The notes under the pieces are model-generated. The model ran no database searches. It was given only the letters and a program-made list of their open reading frames with translations, and was not told the origin of the DNA. 64,000 bases of DNA from Ursus arctos (Eukaryota; Chordata; Mammalia; Carnivora; Ursidae), in assembly GCF_023065955.2 (NCBI RefSeq), contig NW_026622764.1, positions 46,445,833 to 46,509,832 of the forward strand, in the 5' to 3' direction. The position numbers were made by a program, and so were the translations under genes. Shown one piece after another: positions 1 to 11,964 of this stretch. Every line of letters starts with the position of its first letter. Position 1 is the first letter of the stretch.

Positions 1-520
1 GCAATTTCACTTCTGGGTATATAACAAAAAGAACTGAAAGCAAGATCTTGAAGAAATATTTGCACACTTGGGATCATAACAACATTATTCCCAATAACAA
101 AAAGTTGAAAGCAACCCAAGTATCTATCAACAGATGAATAAACGCAATGTGATATATTCATATAGAATGTTATTCAGTCTTAAAAGAAGGAAACTGACAC
201 ACACTAGTAATATAGATGACGTAGCAGACATTAGGCAAAGTGATATAAGCCATTTACAAAAAGACAAATACTATATGATTCCACTTATATGTGGTACATA
301 CAACAGGTGAATTAGAGACATAAGGTAGAATGTTGGTTACCAAGGGTTGCCATAGCTGAGAATGTGTAGCCATTATTTAATGGGTACAGAGTTTCAGATT
401 TGCAAGATGAAGTACTGGAGACCTGTTTCACACTTATATGAACAGACAACATTATTGAACTATGTACTTAAAAACAGAATGGTAAATTTTATGTTACGTT
501 AATTTAACCACAATCTTTAA
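1..520 (+). mobile_element. L1 3' end (ORF2 tail and 3' UTR), 5'-truncated by window edge
   Basis: The stretch follows the usual order of an L1 3' end: 'GCAATTTCACTTCTGGGTAT', then a decayed version of the 'atagc..aagtatctatcaacag' segment, 'TATTCAGTCTTAAAAGAAGG', 'GATATAAGCCA', 'ATATGATTCCACTTATATG' and a 3' UTR ending near 'CCACAATCTTTAAAAAG'. The reading frame is broken by stops and indels, so it is an old, inactive copy. It runs off the left edge of the window, so its true 5' end is not seen. Confidence 0.85.
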
Positions 521-2950
521 AAAGTTTTTATCTTCTGTGTAATCCGCCCAAAGATTAGAGGTTTCTTTTCTCATTAAACCTTATTTCAAAAGCCATTGAC
601 TTTAAGTTGATATTTATCATGCTTTTAAATTACTTTTGAAAAATCTGAAGAAAAGTTCCGCACATCTGCAAAAGCTGATGTTACTTTTAATGAGGCTACT
701 AAGCCAAACCATTCATTTGTGCTCCATCCCAACCTTTTTGTTGCTTTTACCTTAACCTACATTCAGAAAAATAAAACTGCTGATGTATTGACACCAAAAG
801 TAATTATTGTTCTCCCAAACGGTTAAAACATGAATGGCTTATTCCTTCAACTTATAAACCCTATCTTGGCACTCAAAAGTAAGTGGGAAATTAGAAAGAT
901 TTGGGTATATTTCCTAATTCTTAATCAACCACACTATTTAATCCAAAATGGGATAAAATGTATCAATGAAAAAGAGAAACTCATCTTATGAGTCTATTTA
1001 CAAAAAAATAAATAAATAAATAAAAATAAAAATAAGCCCTGGAGGTTTGGTAAGGACCTCACTATATCTATTTACCAAATATGTTTTAAAAATAGTTATT
1101 AATGATGTCAACATGGGCATCTACTCTTCTCTAAACTGATATTAAGGGTTGATCTGGAAAAAGAAGTCATTCCATTTTTTGTTTTTGTTCTCCCCCCGCA
1201 CACACCCTGCCACCCCACAAACAGGTAGTTTCTGCTCTCCTCTTATCTATTGTCACTTTACCTTCTCTTATGGGATTTCTTCAGGGAAAATATCAAAAGC
1301 CAGTATCTCAGAGAAAAGGACTGCAGAAAGTACCCTTGATTATTAATATTGCAAAGAATACCTATTCTTGGTGTAAGCTAATGTTGCCACCATGAACAAT
1401 AACCATAATACTGAAGCAAGAAACTGAGTCAAGACCTCCAGAACTTTTTTCCAAAAACAGAGGACTTTGTGAAAACAGAATGAAAACACAAGATCCAGTG
1501 GATTTGGATTAACCACAGGAATGAATTAAACTAATCAGGGAGAATTATTCGTGATCATTTATTTTGAAATGTGATTTTTTTAAAAATATTTTTCCTATAC
1601 AGTATAATTTCCATTTTATTTTTTTCCAGAGACTAGTTTTTCTTTGATTTTAAGTAATCTGCTCCTTACAAGGGCTTTAATAGAGGTTGTGGGGCAGCAT
1701 CTGAAAGTCTAAAACAGGAGGAGGGTGTTGGTTCCAATGACAGTGTGGTCAATAACACAACTCATGAAGTAAAGTGGTGTCACACACAGCTTGGGAAGAG
1801 TGGAAGCATCAGTGACACTCATTTTGGAATGTCCCTGAAAGCTCTGGCCTCTACTATGTGTCAAATGATGAAATTTTTAATGGCTTTTCCTTGGGCAGGC
1901 AGAGGCCCTTTCTGCCATGACCATTATACTTTCCTTTGTCATCTTGGAAGCAATGACCCAAGAAAAGGTGAGATATTATTTTTTAATACTCTATTTTCTC
2001 ATGGGCATTTGGGAAAGAATATTTATTTTTTATCTGTCTCCTACCTCAATATAGCAGATAGTGTCTGAAAACTGAAATGAAACCCTCTCTGGATGGCATC
2101 CAGTTTTAACAAATCCCTTAGGATTCATAAAATACGCTCGCGGGAAACCTGCAATGTTGATTTGTAATGTAGATTAAAAAACAAGAAAACTTTTAGGGAA
2201 TGTAAAGAAATGACTCTGTAGAATATAGCATTAATTGACTGGCTTTAACTGCCAACTTCTCAGAACAATAACCAATATTATACACAAAGCTTTTAATCAG
2301 ACCCTTTATTTTCATAATATGGTTATTTACCGATGTTCAAAAAATATATCTTCATTTCCTCTATCATGCTCTATTATTGTAGGGCATCATCCTTAGATCT
2401 GGTAAAAAATATTAACCACTGCTTTGTAAAGCCCAGGATTGAAGTTAACTTTGTATCCTCAATATCCTATGACTTTATACTTACTAACAATACAAGGTAT
2501 GTTAATTGACATAACTTGTTACATCTATGTAAATGAACTAATCAAACATAACAAAACAGACACAATAGACTGTCATAAATTCACAGACTACCTTAAGTAG
2601 CCATTGCTGAATTAGTGTAATACTCTCAGGTGCACAAATATTGTTTGTAATTTTGATTTTACGTGTATGCTATTCATCGAATCCATGTCTAATTTCCATT
2701 ACCTATAAAAATGTAGTGATAAAAAAGGTAAATAAGCCAGAAATCCTTTAAATGATCTTTGCACAAAAGCATGACAAACCTACTCTATTTGTGATCAAGA
2801 ATAATGTTTAGATATTATTTAAGATCCCAGGTTTCACTGTTGAAGAGAAAACAAATCTTTGAGGGAAAAGGCAAACATGTGGATGTGTGACCTTTTTGTC
2901 TTGCTGTAGCATTTTCTATCAAGCACAGCAAAGGGTCAACTGATTCTCAA
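521..2950. other. Unassigned AT-rich stretch, no gene seen
   Basis: I see no recognisable exon, repeat family or RNA gene here apart from a short (AAAT)n run. The longest open frame, 107 codons at 1745-2068 on the plus strand, has no domain I recognise, no splice context and no codon pattern that sets it apart from background. Confidence 0.5.
1002..1035 (+). repeat. (AAAT)n microsatellite
   Basis: A-rich run of AAAT units. No retrotransposon body is evident immediately upstream, so whether it is a leftover poly-A tail is unclear. Confidence 0.8.
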
Positions 2951-4660
2951 GAAATTTAACTTTTTTTTTTCAATATTTATTTATTATAGGGCATGTGTTT
3001 TAAACTACTGAGAGATCAAGATTAACTTAAGAAGGCTTAAAAATATATTTACTCTTTTCCTAATATAAAAGATAACCAAGATATTATTGTCCAAACATAT
3101 TATCCAGGTTTATAAGCTAAATTAGCTTTTAGAGACTGTTATCTATCCAATCATTGCCATTTCTACATGTTTTGAGAGGAAGACCAGCTTTGCACCATAC
3201 TACCTTTTCCAGGGAGTTGTATAATAAATTGATAGAAAGACAGAGATAGTATATTCCTCTGGAGTAGGGGGGAGTAGGAGCCTAATTTAGATAAGCACCA
3301 ATTACAAACACAGGTGGCCAGATACACTGACCACTTCCCGCTAACATTCTGCAGTACTTTTCTACTAACTCACCACAGCACTTAAAAATCCCCTCCCCCA
3401 CCATTTTTTTCTTTCACTGCAGTTGAGTTCCATCTTTCCCCCCATTGCAATGGACTTGCTGTTTTTCCTGACTCCTTGTCCAGAGGTTGCATAGAGGTTC
3501 TTTGGCTCCTCTGGGATTACAGAGAAGAAACCCCTTAGTTCCTACATGGAGATTGTGTGTGTAAAGGATAGTATTTTCTATCCCTTTTGCAATAGTTTTT
3601 AAGCTATTAAACCTGTCTAGTGCCAATTTTTCTTTGCCATATCCAACTTTCAACATGCTGCCTTGAGTTGGTATTGGAGCTCAAGGAACGGTACCAAAAA
3701 ATGCTATACTCTGATTGATTTTTCTGTAATTAACTATCCTCTTGGACTTTAACCAAGGAGTGTTGTGTGTTCTACAAACTGTGAAAGCCAAGTTGTTAGC
3801 TTGCATGTAGAATACAATTCTTAGACTCTTCACAGTTCTTGAAACTAGCAATCATATTTCAGCATTTCTGTCTACAGTCACTATATGAGTCTTAGTTCTT
3901 CCTATACAATTTTAATAAGCTCTTCCATCCTGCTGGTTCTCTCATTAATGAGTTAAATGTGACACTGACACATGCTCATTATCTATTTGTAGGACAGTGA
4001 GGATTCTAACAATTTGAAAACTGTGCTCTTCTTATAGTATTAATATGTGAATGTCCACCTATCATTTTCAATGACCTAGTTCACATAATGGGACATTTTT
4101 CCAAAGTGTTAGCTGTTTAGATGCCATACCATATGGTGAAAATTCAGCTCCATAGTTGTTTCAGTGTATTCATTTGTAGGAGGCAAATTGGTTTAAAATA
4201 TTTCACCATGCCTCATCTGTCTGCAAGTAGTCATCTCCTACAGCTTTCACTAAGCATTAGAAGTCATGAAATTATTCCTTTAACCTAAGTGATCTAGTTG
4301 ATTTTCAGATCGTGATACATTTTACTAAATGTCTTTTATTGTTTATGTTCCATGATGAGGCAATGACTAGTTACTGTGGTCCTACTATGTACTGGGCTAC
4401 TTATTAAGGATATAGTAATGAAGAAAAGGCAAGATTAATGGAATTTAAAAATGTGTAAATGTTTTCATTTGGTAAGAAGTCAATAAATATATTTGAAAAT
4501 ATAATTGACAAAATAATCCTAAACTTTTCCTTAATGCCCTTGAGTTCATCTGGTAGGGATTCTAGGTAGTCAACATTGCTATAGAAAGGAATATAGTCAG
4601 GGAAGAAACATGAATCCTTGTTTTGTTCAAAAGGCATAGAAAAATAAATAATACCAATTC
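2951..4660. other. Unassigned stretch with a possible decayed LTR
   Basis: No gene is evident. About 3260-3660 has the texture of an old LTR: C-rich blocks around 'AAATCCCCTCCCCCACC', then 'CTTGCTGTTTTTCCTGACTC' and 'GATTACAGAGAAGAA'. I could not match it to a named family or find its edges. Around 4380-4440 'CTACTATGTACTGGGCTAC' resembles the 'tactatgtgccaggcac' phrase of old L2/MIR-type repeats, but the match is too short to call. Confidence 0.3.
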
Positions 4661-4664
4661 TTCA

Positions 4665-5212
4665 CCATCTCTTCCAGAATATAGAAATAAAGGAAAAAAA
4701 TTCCTAAATCATTCTATGAGCCCAGCATTACGCTAATATCAAAACCAGATAAAAACAAGAAAATCTACAAACCAGTATCTCTCATAACCTCAGATGCAAA
4801 AAACAAAACAAAACCTATCTCAACAAAATACTAGGAAACTGAATTTAACAATGTGTAAACTGAATTACATACCATGACAAAGTGGAATTTATTCCAAGTA
4901 TGCAAGTCTGGTTACACACTGAAAAAATGATCAGTGTAATCCACCACATCAACAGGATCAAGAAGAAAAATCATATGGTCACACTGATTCAGAAAAAGCA
5001 TTTGGCAAACTGCATCATCCATTCATGGTAAAAATGTTCAGTAAACTAGGAATAGAGAACTTCAACTTGATAAAGAACATCTACAAAAATCCAACAGCTA
5101 ACACAGTTAATTGTAAGAAACAACACTTTCCCCCTAAGATCATGAAGGAGCAAGGCAAGGAAGTTCTCTGTCGGAACTCCAAACACACAAAGAGCTCTTT
5201 AACTCAACAATT
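4665..5212 (+). mobile_element. Decayed L1 ORF2 fragment (reverse transcriptase region)
   Basis: Translated in pieces, the plus strand reads like L1 reverse transcriptase: 'ISLITSDAKNKT'-like text, 'HHINRIKKKNHMVTLIQKKH' with the usual Asp-Ala-Glu-Lys-Ala-Phe segment damaged, then 'LGIENFNLIKNIYKNPTAN'. Frameshifts and a deletion after about 5130 remove the catalytic FADD segment. The piece is cut off by the TA tract at 5217 and L1 sequence resumes after it, so 4665-6151 is probably one insertion with an internal deletion. Confidence 0.8.
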
Positions 5213-5216
5213 AGAA

Positions 5217-5342
5217 ATATATATATTATATATATATAATATTATATATATATTATATTATATATATATTTATTATATATTATATATATTATATATATAT
5301 TTATTATATATATATATTATATATATAATATATATATATATT
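5217..5342. repeat. (TA)n-rich low-complexity tract inside an L1
   Basis: About 126 bases of nearly pure A/T, mainly alternating TATATA with ATTATA interruptions, sitting between two parts of the same L1. The alternating pattern is self-complementary. It makes artefactual tyrosine- and isoleucine-rich open frames that should not be read as protein. Confidence 0.9.
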
Positions 5343-5344
5343 AA

Positions 5345-6151
5345 AAACGGGCTGAATATATGAACGGATACCTACCAAAGAAGATGTATAGATGAAAAGT
5401 AAGCATGTGGAAAGATACTCAACATTATTTATGATTGGGGAATTGCAAATTAAAACAGCAATAAAATACCCCTACACACCTATTACATTAACTAGATTAA
5501 AAAAAAGAAAGAAAAAAGAAAAAAGAAGCTAGCAGTACCAATTATTGGTGAGGATGTGGAGTGATAGGAATTCTCATTCATTATTGGGGGGAATGTAAAA
5601 TGATTCCAATTTAGAAGGCAGTTGGGGAATTTCTTACAAAGTTAAACTTGAATTACCATACAATTCAGCATTCACACTCCTAGGTATTAACACAACTGAC
5701 TTGAAAATTTATGTTCGCACAAAATTTGCACAGGAATGTTTTTAGCAACTTAACTCAATTTCCAAAATGTAAATCAAACAATATATCTACAATACCTGAA
5801 TAAATTGGCCTATACCTTATGCTATCATTATTTCCTGATAAAATGAATGTGCAATCAATTCACGAAAAGATATGGAAGAATCTTAGAAGCATACTGCCAA
5901 GTGAAAGCAGCTAGCCTCAAAAGTCTTCATACTGTATGATTCCATTATATGATATTCTGGAAAAAGCAAAAGTACAGAAACAGTAAAAAGACCAGAGGTT
6001 TCCAGGAGTATGGAAGGAAGGGAGAGGAATGAATAAGTGAAGCACAGGAGACACTGAGGGTGGTGAAAATATTCTCCACAGGATACATGGTATTATTTTT
6101 TCAAAATTAATAGAACTTCACAGCAAAAAGAATACCTTTATGGCAGTTTAC
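5345..6151 (+). mobile_element. L1 ORF2 C-terminal end and 3' UTR
   Basis: Continues the L1 at 4665. Landmarks in order are 'GAATATATGAACGGATACC', 'GCAAATTAAAACAGCAATAA', 'GGTGAGGATGTGGAGTGATA', 'AATTACCATACAATTCAGCA', the 'GTGAAAGCAGCTAGCC' segment and a G-rich 3' UTR ('GGAAGGAAGGGAGAGGAATG'). It ends at a poly-A run that continues into the purine microsatellite at 6152. Stops and indels show it is inactive. Confidence 0.85.
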
Positions 6152-6215
6152 AAAAAAAAAAAAAAAAGGAAGGAAGGAAGGAAGGAAGGAAGGAAGGAAG
6201 GAAGGAAGGAAGGAA

Positions 6216-6289
<74 letters not shown>

Positions 6290-6299
6290 AAAAGAAAAA
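6152..6299 (+). repeat. 148-base homopurine tract: A16, (GGAA)~13, (GAAA)~18
   Basis: Unbroken purine run on the plus strand: a poly-A tail, about 13 GGAA units (6168-6220), about 18 GAAA units and a short A-rich end. It sits exactly at the 3' end of an L1, so it most likely grew from that poly-A tail. Open frames on both strands here (Lys/Arg/Glu on plus, Phe/Leu/Ser on minus) are artefacts of the repeat. Confidence 0.97.
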
Positions 6300-6309
6300 T
6301 GGAAGGAAG

Positions 6310-6985
6310 AGAATCTCAGGAAGGAATGCACTGTAACAAGAGAATCAACTGTATTGCAAATGCATGAAACAACCACAGTAAGGGCAGTGCAGGGGGGAAG
6401 GTTCTCCTCTAGGTAATTTTGGAAATAAGTGGAGCCTATAAGACTGGAGGCAAAAGAAAATGCATATTAGCCTTGTAAAATAATTGATAAAATTGCTTCC
6501 TTTGGTGGTACAGGTCAACAGTTCTGATACTGCTATACATACATATGGGAATTGAACATTTAAATGCATGTCAGGTAGTAGGAGTACCTTTCCTCAGTTT
6601 TGGAGTGGAAACCCACAGATCCTCAAGAGGAGGAGGCTGAAATAAAACATTTTTTAAATGAATTAGGAGTGAAAACATCAGTAAAATAAAATTTTACTTA
6701 ATTGAGTTACAGATAGTTATATATAGAAATGTTTACACATGTTGCTTATATACTGGTTAGTATACACATATATATTTGTCAGATGACGTGGTCTAAAGTG
6801 AACCATCAATATCAGCAAGCAGATCTAGAATCCAGATGTTGGTTTCTAATACCATTCTCTAATAAAAGGAACCAGGGTTTCTAAGAGAAATCACTGATTC
6901 TAAGACTGAGGCAGAAAATATACAAGATGAGTCTGGAGCATTTTACAGTGTCACAACTTTTTTTTTTTTTTAAGTACTAAAAATA
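6310..6985 (+). other. Unassigned, possibly older L1 3' UTR
   Basis: No gene seen. Phrases such as 'TTTTGGAGTGGAAACCCA' and 'CACAGTAAGGGCAGTGCAG' resemble the long 3' UTRs of old mammalian L1M elements, and an L1M 3' UTR follows at 6990, so this may be its upstream part. The similarity is too decayed to be sure by eye. Confidence 0.3.
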
Positions 6986-6989
6986 AAAA

Positions 6990-7804
6990 TACAAACAAAA
7001 AATTACATTGATGGGAGTATGTCAAAAGAATACATTAGCCAAAGGAAAGTTCCAATGGCCAAATTTTGGAACTATTTGAGAAATAAAATAAAAATTGCAT
7101 TATAACCCAAAGCATAAACTAAATATCCGAGTATCCATACAAATAGATGACTCAAAAAGTTAATTGTGGAAGAAGAGACAAATATCTCGTGCAAAATAAT
7201 TCCAAATACTTCATGGAGATATTGTACCCTTAAAAAGGTGGAGCAAATTCCCCACCTTCTAAGACCGGCTTGTGCACAGTAGCTTCTTTCCCAAGAGGAC
7301 AGTATGAAGAGAGGGAACAGAAGAGAAAATTCCACTGAAAAACAATACCTCAGACAAGTGATCAAGGATTACATCAACAATGATAAGTCGTACTGACAGT
7401 ATGCATCCTAGACATGTTACGATGAGAATGTACTTTCCACGAGGGTCTTCCTCTCCCAAAAGACATTAACCCATTTTAATAACAAGAAAAACATCAGACA
7501 AATTTTGATAGAGGGACATTGTACAAAATATATGGATACTACTCCTCAAAGCTGTCAAGGTCGTCAAAAACAAGGCAAGTCTGAAAAACTCTCAGAGCAC
7601 TGTGGAGCCTAAGTATACATGCAAACTGAATGCAACATGGTGACCTGGGTGAATTCTGGAACAGGAAGAAAAAACCCATTGTGGAAAAACTGAGCAATTA
7701 AGAATAGAGCATGGGCTTTAATTTATGTAATAATATATAATTATGGGTTCATTGTGAAAAATGTACCATACTAATATAGGATGTTGATAAGTGAGGGAAC
7801 AAGG

Positions 7805-7837
<33 letters not shown>

Positions 7838-7915
7838 AGAGTGAATTCTGTTATTTTTCCTAAAAAAGATATAACTTTTCCTAAAAAATAAAGTTTATTA
7901 AATTTCTAAGGCATA
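6990..7915 (+). mobile_element. Old L1M-type 3' UTR
   Basis: Non-coding L1 tail recognisable by an ordered set of phrases: 'TAGAGGGACATTGTACAAAA', 'CAAGGTCGTCAAAAACAAGG', 'GAAAAACTCTCAGAGCACTG', 'GAATTCTGGAACAGGAAG', 'GTGGAAAAACTGAGCAA', 'GTGAAAAATGTACCATACTA', 'AGGATGTTGATAAG' and a terminal 'AAAAATAAAGTTTATTAAA'. It is interrupted by a TG run at 7810. Heavy divergence implies an insertion that predates carnivores. Confidence 0.75.
7810..7838. repeat. (TG)n microsatellite
   Basis: About 13 TG units inside the old L1 3' UTR. Confidence 0.95.
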
Positions 7916-8039
7916 TGCATCAGAAGGTAGCATGTTTCAAAGAACTATAAGAAAATTTTAATGGAAAAAATACAGATATATAAGGTTTCTTTTAAGATTA
8001 GAAAAAGTTTCTCCCTTACCTGGGTGGGGCCAAAGGAGT

Positions 8040-8470
8040 AGAACTGTGTGCATACATGCCTGGGGTGGGGGCTATATTTATATATTCACCAAAAGCCAGG
8101 TATTAGAATGACTAATAATGATTTATAATGGAACAAACTTAAAATTACCCAAGTGTCCATCAGTATAAGAATGAGTGGCATATTCACATAATAGGATACT
8201 ATAGGGCAATGGGAATGAGAGAATTAGCACAAAGATGAATGAATTTCATGAATAGTGAGTGAAAGCAGCCAGACATAAAAGCATATGCATTGTATGATTC
8301 CATCTGTATAAAGTATTTTTAAAAAATACATGGAGCTCATCTATTCTAATTTCCCTTTGTGGGGAGAAATGGAGTTCTGGTTAAGAAACGCACTGAGTGA
8401 ATACTAATGACTTGAGGATTTTTTCTGTGTGTATATATATATGTATTAAACCTCAGCAAGAAGTTAATTA
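8040..8470 (+). mobile_element. L1 3' end fragment
   Basis: Ordered L1 phrases are present in decayed form: 'AAATTACCCAAGTGTCCATC', 'GAATGAGTGGCATATTCACA', a broken copy of the 'ggatactat..gcaat' segment, 'GAGTGAAAGCAGCCAGACA', 'GCATTGTATGATTCCATCTG' and 'GAATACTAATGACTTGAGG'. It covers the very end of ORF2 and part of the 3' UTR, plus strand, with no open frame. Confidence 0.75.
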
Positions 8471-8559
8471 ATTTGAAAGATATTGATACTTTCTTTAACA
8501 GAACTGTCGAGGGCTATCCCAGAGCATAAGTGAGCGATGACAAAAGGGGATCAAAGAAG

Positions 8560-9270
8560 AACCCGTGCAAAGAAATGTTGGTGGCAACAGCAAAAGAAGA
8601 GAGGGTAATTTTGACAGTCTTAGATATTCTGAAACAGAAATTGCCAAAAAATACCCTCAAAATAAGAGTACCATTCTGAGTGAAATCCTCTGCAAACAAG
8701 TATTTGATAATAGTTGGATCCAACCTTTGGAAGAGTACAAAAATATACTCAGGGACTCACAAAACAATGCTGGAAGATCATAGTGAATTATGATAATTTA
8801 AGACCTCAAAGCCACAGATACATCCCATAAACATCCCTTCTAGAATGACAGATGCAAATCCAGAAGATAAAAGAGTATGATCTCTACAGCTCAGGTTAGA
8901 AAAAAAGAAAAAAGGACAAGGAAAAGAAACAAAATTTACTATTGAGACCACTGAGGAAATCTGAATGTGGATTATATAGTAGATTGCAATATTATATCAA
9001 TGTTAAATTGTCTGACAGTGATAAATATATGGTAGTTGTTATTATGTAAATAGAATTCCATTTTCCATAGGAGATGCAGTCCAATATCAAGAGTTGTATC
9101 TACTACAAATTCTCAAAAACTATATGTGTGTATGGAGAGGTACTGAGACAAAACTCTTGATGAATCTAGATGAAGCATATGTGTTTTATTATTCTATACA
9201 ATCTTTGCAACAATTTTGTAGGCTTAAAATATTCAAAATAAAAAGTGAGAGGAAAATTAAAAAAACTGCT
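8560..9270 (+). mobile_element. Old L1M-type 3' UTR, second copy
   Basis: Recognised mostly from its 3' half: 'ATTATATCAATGTTAAATTG', 'ACAGTGATAAATATATGGTA', 'AACTATATGTGTGTATGGAG', 'TTGATGAATCTAGATGAAGC' and the end 'TATTCAAAATAAAAAGTGAG'. This is the classic tail of an L1M 3' UTR in the plus orientation. The upstream boundary is approximate. Open frames of 69-72 codons at 8514-8783 on both strands are chance frames in this element. Confidence 0.65.
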
Positions 9271-9734
9271 AGTACTCCCTTTCACGATTCAGACCTCAGA
9301 TTTTTATTAGAGAAAAAAAATTGTTTTAAGGAAAATTGCCATAAACCCGGTTTTTTCTACTAAGAAAATACATGAAATTCAAATCATATGTCAGCTTTAC
9401 TTCAGTAAAATTAGATAATGTATTTAATTAGCTAAAGCACAGATATGAAAAATAATTTTTGACAGTTAAATTCTCATATTTTTGGAGAACAGTATTAATA
9501 AATAATGTTGGAGGGCTTCTGAAATTAACTGTTGGATATTTTTAAGTGCTCTTTTAGACAGGAAAAAGTTACATTTTGTTGTAAATATTTTATAAACAAA
9601 AATAAGTTAAAGTTCAATATCATTTTCATATAATGCAGTAAGTTTAAGTTATGACAAAGAATTTAATAAAAACATGAAAGCAAGTCTGACCCTATTCAAG
9701 TTAATACAACCAAAAACTATAACCTATTTTAAAG

Positions 9735-9930
9735 TTTACATAACTTTTTCATATACATTATCAAAGTGTATTTTAATAGTATTTCTTTAGGGATGTAAAG
9801 CATGTAAAATTCTCATTTTAAATGTGAAAAAAGTAGGGTTCAAAAGGTTAAGCAGTTTTTCTAATGCCATAGAGCTAGTAATAGAACCTAGGATGTATGC
9901 ACATCTTTTGAAACAGTATCATTCTGTAAA
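9735..9930 (-). mobile_element. MIR SINE remnant
   Basis: Read on the plus strand it shows the reverse MIR core: 'GTAAAATTCTCATTTTAAAT', 'GGGTTCAAAAGGTTAAGCAG', 'ATAGAGCTAGTAATAGAACC'. These match the reverse complement of 'aggttaagtgacttgcccaa..cacagctagtaa'. It is an ancient tRNA-derived SINE shared by mammals. Confidence 0.65.
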
Positions 9931-11768
9931 CAATCTCCCCTGAGTCACAAATACATACTTAATTACCAATATTTCCTATTTAGCAGGTAAACCAACTGGA
10001 AAACATTTTCCATGTGTTTCACATTTCTGCAAATCCTGTGAGCAGACACACTGTTAGATTTTGTTTCTAGATCATCTTTTTAAGGATGTTTGTAGAGCAA
10101 AAAGCTCTGAAAGAGAAAGATAACATCTTCATCTGGAGCAGAGCACCGGTTTGTTTGCTGTAAGGTGCAATAAAGACAGCAGCTCCCTCTGAGACAAAGG
10201 TTGAGCGTGTTTGTTTGAAGTGCTTTATAAGATCGGGGTTTATTAAGCTCAGGGTTTTTAAGCTGTGTAACAAAAGCACTACATGCCTAGCATCTACCTG
10301 GACCTACATCTGCATGATCCCCATAGGATTTGAAAGACATGAGTGATGGGAATATGAAATTCCGACACCAGCTGGGCTGTAAGTAACAAAGTCTTTTGTT
10401 TCTGATCCAGTTCCGTGTCTCCTGCCAGCATGCATGAAACTATGGAAGACACTATCAGTTCTTGACAGATCTAAAGCAGTCATTATATGCAGGGGAAGAG
10501 TTAGGACATTGTGCTTAAGAATCTATTTCAAAGATTTGGTACTACTTTCACTAATTTTTAACCTCATCTTCCTCTCTTCCACCCTACTTTTCTTTGTTTC
10601 TTATTTGCTGAAGGTATCTAAGCATTGTCAGTTGAAGTTTACCATCTTAGCTTCTGGCAAAAAGGACGAGAAACTTTTATCAAATGACAGTGTTAAAACA
10701 GAAAATAAAATATGATCCTAAGTTGTTTTTTTTGTTTGTTTTTTTTGTTTGTTTGTTTGCTTTTTATTTTTGGTAAGAGAGATAAGCATGCACAGCTTGG
10801 TTGTATCTTTACTTGTAATTTCTCAAGGACAGAGCTACCAGTAATAAAGTAGGGAAAGCCTCTGTTTTGAATTCTAACATCAATTCTCAGTCTGGTATTA
10901 TCTGAATAAAGTTACTTCAAGAATTTTCAATCAAATTTTTCAAAATGTTGTTTGAATTACATGTCAGATTTGTGTTCAACTTACTGACACAGTAATGATT
11001 TTAATGAACTAATTAGTCTGTAGCCATTTAAAATTTTATATAATTGTGATAATAATTTTAACTAGACTTTTACCTTTATTTTCGTTTTTCTCTACAGAAA
11101 ATGAGCCTGAGCACCAATGTGAATTAGGAACTTTCATGAATAGCCTATATTAATACATTATAATTTGTAATCCATTGCTTCATTTAATTTTATGGGCATT
11201 GAAGCTGACAGAGAAATTAGTCTTTCTTTAAAAATACAAAAAATGCTGACAAAAATCCATCAGAGTGCTACAGATATCAACTTAATTGTTAATACTTAGG
11301 AAAGTTCTTGTTAATGTAAAGGCATAAAGACAAAAACCATAGAAATAGGACATGTCATTCCTAGAATTTTTGATATTATATTAAAACAATTTCATTATGT
11401 GTTATTTAAAGTTTATAAAAACTTTTATTGAACATTTTCAAATTTTCAGATTTATGGTGCCATTTTAAATTATCAATTAGTTTAAAAATTCTTAGAAAAC
11501 TTAGGAATCCCCTAAAAAAGTATTATAAAAAGCAAGAAATTTTGTGTTATTAAATCTAGGTGTAGCTTTCATATACATTATGTATTATATGCCACTCACA
11601 TGTTGAAAGATTCTGATTTTGTAACCAAAGTAAAGCTTCAAATGATCCTTAGACACATTAAGTGAAAATCAATGTTTCTAGGAGGCAGGGACCAGATTTG
11701 CATTTACCTTTCTACCTCCTGGAGAGCTGTAGACAATCAACAATATTTGTTTATTAAAAATTTTTAGA
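9931..11768. other. Unassigned AT-rich stretch, no gene seen
   Basis: Contains no recognised gene. A slightly more GC-rich part at about 10060-10510 ('CCGACACCAGCTGGGCTGTA', 'TCCGTGTCTCCTGCCAGC') has an LTR-like flavour but no boundaries or named match. A T-rich GTTT run lies at 10724. The plus-strand open frame of 93 codons at 10434-10715 has no recognisable domain. Confidence 0.4.
10724..10760. repeat. (GTTT)n low-complexity run
   Basis: Imperfect GTTT/T-run tract of about 36 bases. Confidence 0.85.
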
Positions 11769-11964
11769 GGGGCACCTGGGTGGCACAGCGGTTAAGCGTC
11801 TGCCTTCGGCTCAGGGCGTGATCCTGGCGTTATGGGATCGAGCCCCACATCAGGCTCTTCTGCTATGAGCCTGCTTCTTCCTCTCCCACTCCCCCTGCTT
11901 GTGTTCCCTCTCTCGCTGGCTGTCTCTCTCTCTGTCAAATAAATAAATAAAATCTTAAAAAAAA
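11769..11964 (+). mobile_element. Carnivore tRNA-derived SINE (SINEC type, bear-like subfamily)
   Basis: Near full-length, about 196 bp. Head 'GGGGCACCTGGGTGGCACAG', pol III A-box-like TGGCACAGCGG, B-box-like GGATCGAGCCCC, the 'GAGCCTGCTTCTTCC' middle, a CT-rich run and the tail (AAAT)n-AATCTT-poly-A. The body is little diverged, so it is fairly young. Target-site duplication is plausible but blurred by A/T runs ('AAATTTTTAGA' upstream, 'TTTTTTAGAAA' downstream). Confidence 0.95.

Noticed and set aside
1745..2068. 107-codon plus-strand open frame
   Set aside because: No recognisable domain, no promoter or splice context, and length within chance expectation for a 64 kb window.
6107..6376. 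Overlapping open frames on both strands (Phe/Leu/Ser-rich and Lys/Glu/Arg-rich, 75-89 codons)
   Set aside because: They are the two readings of the GGAA/GAAA microsatellite, which has no stop codons; not a gene.
11769..11850. tRNA-gene-like head with A-box and B-box
   Set aside because: It is the tRNA-derived head of a SINE with the SINE body and tail attached; no cloverleaf-forming mature tRNA. The same applies to the other SINEs.
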